Shown: positions 61,414-64,000 of the stretch, one piece after another
How the letters are laid out: each line of letters opens with the position of its first letter
Numbering within the stretch: the stretch's first letter is position 1
Source of the DNA: Bryobacteraceae bacterium
Lineage (GTDB): Bacteria; Acidobacteriota; Terriglobia; Bryobacterales; Bryobacteraceae
Direction of reading: 5' to 3'
Length of the DNA: 64,000 nt
Assembly: GCA_019752335.1 (NCBI GenBank)
Contig: JAIEMJ010000003.1
Coordinates: 241,646-305,645, forward strand
Position numbers and translations under genes: made by a program
Notes under the pieces: generated by a model
What the model was told of the DNA's origin: nothing
What the model saw: only the letters and a program-made list of their open reading frames with translations
Database searches by the model: none

Positions 61414-62925
61414 CTAAGGAGCAGTCACCACGTTGCTCACCCGGCCACCGGCGCGGACCACGACCGTGCCGGTGCCCAGCGCTGGCACCCGGAAGTTGAT
61501 CTGGTCCAGCCCCGGGTAGAGCGGCGCCCGGCCCGCATATTCGATGATCGCCGGCTCGCCGTCGTAAAGCACCACCGGCAACGCCCCATCCACCCCCAAG
61601 CCGGTAAGATACAGCTCCACGACGTTACCCACGCGAAACGCCGCGGCAGGTCCAGTGCCGCTGCCGTCGCGGGTGAAGATGGCCGGGGCGGCGCTCTCCA
61701 TCCAAACGTTCACCGTCTGCTGGCCCTGCTCATTGCGCACGCTGAGCCGCGCCAGGCCGCGCACGTCTTCCGGTAGCAAAGCATTCAGTTGCTCGTTCCC
61801 CACATAGCCCAGCGTGAGGAGACGCCCATTGACGCTGACCGTCGCGTTCGCCAGATTCGTGCCATAGATCGAAATCAACATGCGCGGCGCCAGGCTGAGC
61901 ACCGGTAGCCACGCCGCCGACGGAATCACCAGGCCGATCCGCGGACCCGGCTTGTCGATCACGACGCGATAGCCGCCCCGCTGGGGCGGGTTGAGCACGA
62001 GGTTCTCATCCCGCGGCGGGCCCAGCGCCTGGTCAAGCCGGTCGCGCGTTTGCCGCAGGACTCCCCCCAGGCGCGCCAACACCGGGTCCGCGCTGGGGGG
62101 ACGTCCGAGCGTTTTCCACTCGTCGGTGCCCTCCAGGAAGGACTGGATGATGCGCCAGGACAGCGGATTGTCGGCTTGGATCTTCGCAATCGGCGGACCA
62201 TTGCAGCCCAGGCCCAGAATCGACGTGAGTCCGCCGGCGCCATGGCAGTACGGCACCACGCGGGTGCGTTCGTCCGGCCGGGCAAACGCCATCGACGCCG
62301 AGGTCACGGTCACCGTGCCATCGGAAGTGCCGGATAAGGGTCCGGCGCCGCCGGCGTTGCCGATGATGCCCAGCGCCTCGACGCCGCGCAGGTCGTCCCG
62401 GTCCTGATTCCAGGTGGCCAGGTCAAAGAGGAACGGGCTGCCGGCGATAAGCTGTTGCGCCTGCCGGTCCGGCAGAAAGCCGGTGATGATGTTCGGCAAA
62501 GGCGCCCCGAAGTGCGGAGTGGCGATCGAGATCCACTTACGGACGCGCGGATCGGGGGGAGGCGTGAAGACGCCCGCGCCATTCTGCTTTCCGGAGAGGT
62601 AAGCGCGTACGACGAGGCCGCCCATACTGTAGCTGATGAGGTCGACCTGCGGCACGTTCAGGCTGCGGATCGCCGTGCCGAGCGCGTTGCCCAGGTCTTC
62701 AATCGAAGGCCGTCCCGCGACGCCGCAGGTAGCAAAAAAGACGGTCCGCCTGCCTTGCGCCGTCAGCCGCGCTTCGAGTTCACCGAAGTCCGCGGCGGAG
62801 GCGAGGTTCTCGCGTTGGCAGAGCAGATGGTAGCCGTCGACCAGTACCACGGGCGGGTGCTGTCCGGCGGCCGGACTTAGGGCGATGACGCACAGCAAGA
62901 GACAGCGACGAAAGGTCGAAAGCAT
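61414..62925 (-). CDS. Secreted lipase-like alpha/beta hydrolase with Soli_cterm module
   Basis: A 503-residue exported protein. Residues 20-270 form an alpha/beta hydrolase with the nucleophile S100 in SYSMGG and a PGAP1/lipase-like pattern (VDLISYSMGGLVVRAYL, ISIATPHFGAPL). Residues 320-503 form a Soli_cterm-like module (GTNLANATVSVNG, APAIFTRDGSGTGPAA, VELYLTGLGVDG, LDQINFRVPALG). It likely hydrolyses a lipid or ester at the cell surface; lid and substrate are unknown. Confidence 0.87.
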   Translation of the reverse strand: MLSTFRRCLLLCVIALSPAAGQHPPVVLVDGYHLLCQRENLASAADFGELEARLTAQGRRTVFFATCGVAGRPSIEDLGNALGTAIRSLNVPQVDLISYSMGGLVVRAYLSGKQNGAGVFTPPPDPRVRKWISIATPHFGAPLPNIITGFLPDRQAQQLIAGSPFLFDLATWNQDRDDLRGVEALGIIGNAGGAGPLSGTSDGTVTVTSASMAFARPDERTRVVPYCHGAGGLTSILGLGCNGPPIAKIQADNPLSWRIIQSFLEGTDEWKTLGRPPSADPVLARLGGVLRQTRDRLDQALGPPRDENLVLNPPQRGGYRVVIDKPGPRIGLVIPSAAWLPVLSLAPRMLISIYGTNLANATVSVNGRLLTLGYVGNEQLNALLPEDVRGLARLSVRNEQGQQTVNVWMESAAPAIFTRDGSGTGPAAAFRVGNVVELYLTGLGVDGALPVVLYDGEPAIIEYAGRAPLYPGLDQINFRVPALGTGTVVVRAGGRVSNVVTAP

Positions 62926-62999
62926 TGGATCGCGCCGCTGGCCCCCTCGTTCAGCGTACTTGATTCACCCCTCCGTTTCCATGACTTGCCGCTCTTGTA

Positions 63000-63021
63000 G
63001 GACCGGCCTCCGGGCCGGTCC
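63000..63021. repeat. GC-rich palindromic hairpin
   Basis: A perfect 9-bp stem (GGACCGGCC with GGCCGGTCC) and a 4-base loop lie in the 212-bp gap upstream of the lipase gene and downstream of the TolB gene. No T-run follows, so it is more like a REP-type element or a transcript-end stabiliser than an intrinsic terminator. Confidence 0.6.
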
Positions 63022-63137
63022 AGCGTTTCTCAGCAGCCTGCTTAGACTACACCTTTTCGTGAGTGAGGGAGCCGAGCCGCGTGGCGCGACCGGCCGCCAG
63101 GATCACTACTTTGCGCTTCTTCCCACTAGGATCGCAT

Positions 63138-64000
63138 TCAGCGGTAGTTCTCTACCAGCATCAGGTCGGAGCCGCCGGTGCGTATGGCGAACAGAATCGT
63201 CTTGCCGTCCGGCGAGACCGTCAGGCCGTAGTCGGCGCGGCTCTTCACGTCGCCGATTTTGCGCGATCGCGAAGTAGCGTGATCGTAGTAGTAGATCGCC
63301 GGGTTCGGGTCGCCCCCGGCTATGTAGAAGATCCCGTCTCGTGTCGCACCGTAATTGTGGTTCCGCACTTGCGGCGCGATGGCCAGCGCCTCTCCTGACC
63401 CGTCCACGGCCTTTCGGTAAAGTGTCCCGGTTCTGATGTTGTCCGTGTAGAAAAGCCACTTGCCGTCAGGGGACTCTAGCGGATTGTGTCCTCGGTCCAC
63501 TACGGGAATGGGCTTGCTCTCCGGGCTGCCAGCCGGCACTTTCATCAGCGGATACCCCGCGGCCGCGTTACCCCCGACGTAGAGCCACTCGCCGTTGGCG
63601 GCTACGCCGAATGAGTCCAGGTCCCGATACCCAGAGATCCGCCGGGAGTTGCCGCCCGCCGCGTCCACTATGAAAAACGCGCGATCGCCTTTCGGATTGG
63701 CCGCCCAGAAGATCAGTCTCTTGCCATCGGGCGTCCAGCGTGAGTGGAAGACCCTCTCACCTTTGAAAGAGGTGAGTTGCCTGGGAGCGCTGCCATCGGC
63801 GCTGGAGACCCAGAGCTGCGCTTGGCCGGAGCGCTCGGAGTTGAACGCCACCTGGGTCCCGTCGGGCGAATACCGCGGCGCCTAATCCCGCAGCGTGGAG
63901 GAAAGCGGACTGCGCGACAGTTTGCCGCTCAGCTCCATTTGCCATAGATCGATGTCACTCTGTGACCGCGCGTAGGCAAAGCGGCGGCCGTCGCGGCTGA
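63138..64000 (-). pseudogene. TolB/WD40 propeller gene with an in-frame stop, 5' outside window
   Basis: The minus-strand frame reads through the window edge as WD40/PD40 propeller sequence: SRDGRRFAYARSQSD, LWQMELSG, APRYSPDGTQVAFNSERSG, FHSRWTPDGKRLIF, YGLTVSPDGKTILF and a final ENYR. One TAG at 63882-63884 breaks it between STLRD and APRYSPDG, where homologues continue. The part after the stop is 237 residues from a GTG. This C-terminal propeller is typical of acidobacterial winged-helix or kinase sensors. A sequencing error or use of the internal start is possible. Confidence 0.72.

Overview
The window looks like chromosomal DNA of a Gram-negative soil bacterium in the Acidobacteriota, most likely the Bryobacterales/Solibacter group. 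The reasons are its high GC, three extracellular proteins that end in a Solibacter-type C-terminal module (Soli_cterm, TIGR03437-like), TolB-type sensor fragments, DUF6152 and PQQ/cytochrome gene sets, an ADOP-type permease remnant, and a complete P- and L-ring flagellar set. The taxonomic call is inference from gene content. No rRNA, tRNA, CRISPR array, integrase or transposase was recognised.

Layout. 1-3039: the 3' part of a lower-GC GHKL-ATPase/PD-(D/E)XK nuclease gene, a DUF433/DUF5615 toxin-antitoxin pair, and a TolB remnant. 3145-9806: secreted serine hydrolase, secreted amidohydrolase, a small unknown gene and PEP carboxylase. 9807-13414: a solitary AT-richer gene for a reverse transcriptase fused to a nitrilase (DRT1/UG1-like anti-phage type) and a small glycine-rich membrane protein. 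13922-17327: FtsK and a SCO-cytochrome c fusion. 17438-19127: a PIN toxin pair and an Mrr-type endonuclease.

19511-36276 is a large flagellar block read outward from a 25-bp gap near 24090: flgF-G-A-H-I-J on the minus strand, and fliK-flgD-flgE-fliN-O-P-Q-R-flhB-flhA-flhF-fliA-fliN/Y plus one small gene on the plus strand. It covers rod, rings, hook, export gate, placement GTPase and sigma-28. Filament, stator, MS-ring, FliM/G and export ATPase genes are elsewhere. Oddities are a 90-residue FlgD, an FlgH with no cysteine, a duplicated fliP/fliQ junction and several tandem pentapeptide repeats.

36260-43540 holds a lipoprotein cytochrome, a pair of membrane proteins, a four-gene secreted PQQ/cytochrome operon and an erythromycin-esterase-like protein. 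A 1233-residue Ig-like surface protein with a strong terminator follows. 47574-49572 is a toxin-antitoxin patch: brnA with a nonsense-mutated brnT, a broken doxX, and mazEF. The rest carries TPR, DUF1223, DegT aminotransferase, EamA transporter, DUF3445, a receiver-PP2C regulator, AlkD-like repair, SDR, DHFR-like and lipase genes, and ends in a TolB gene with an in-frame stop.
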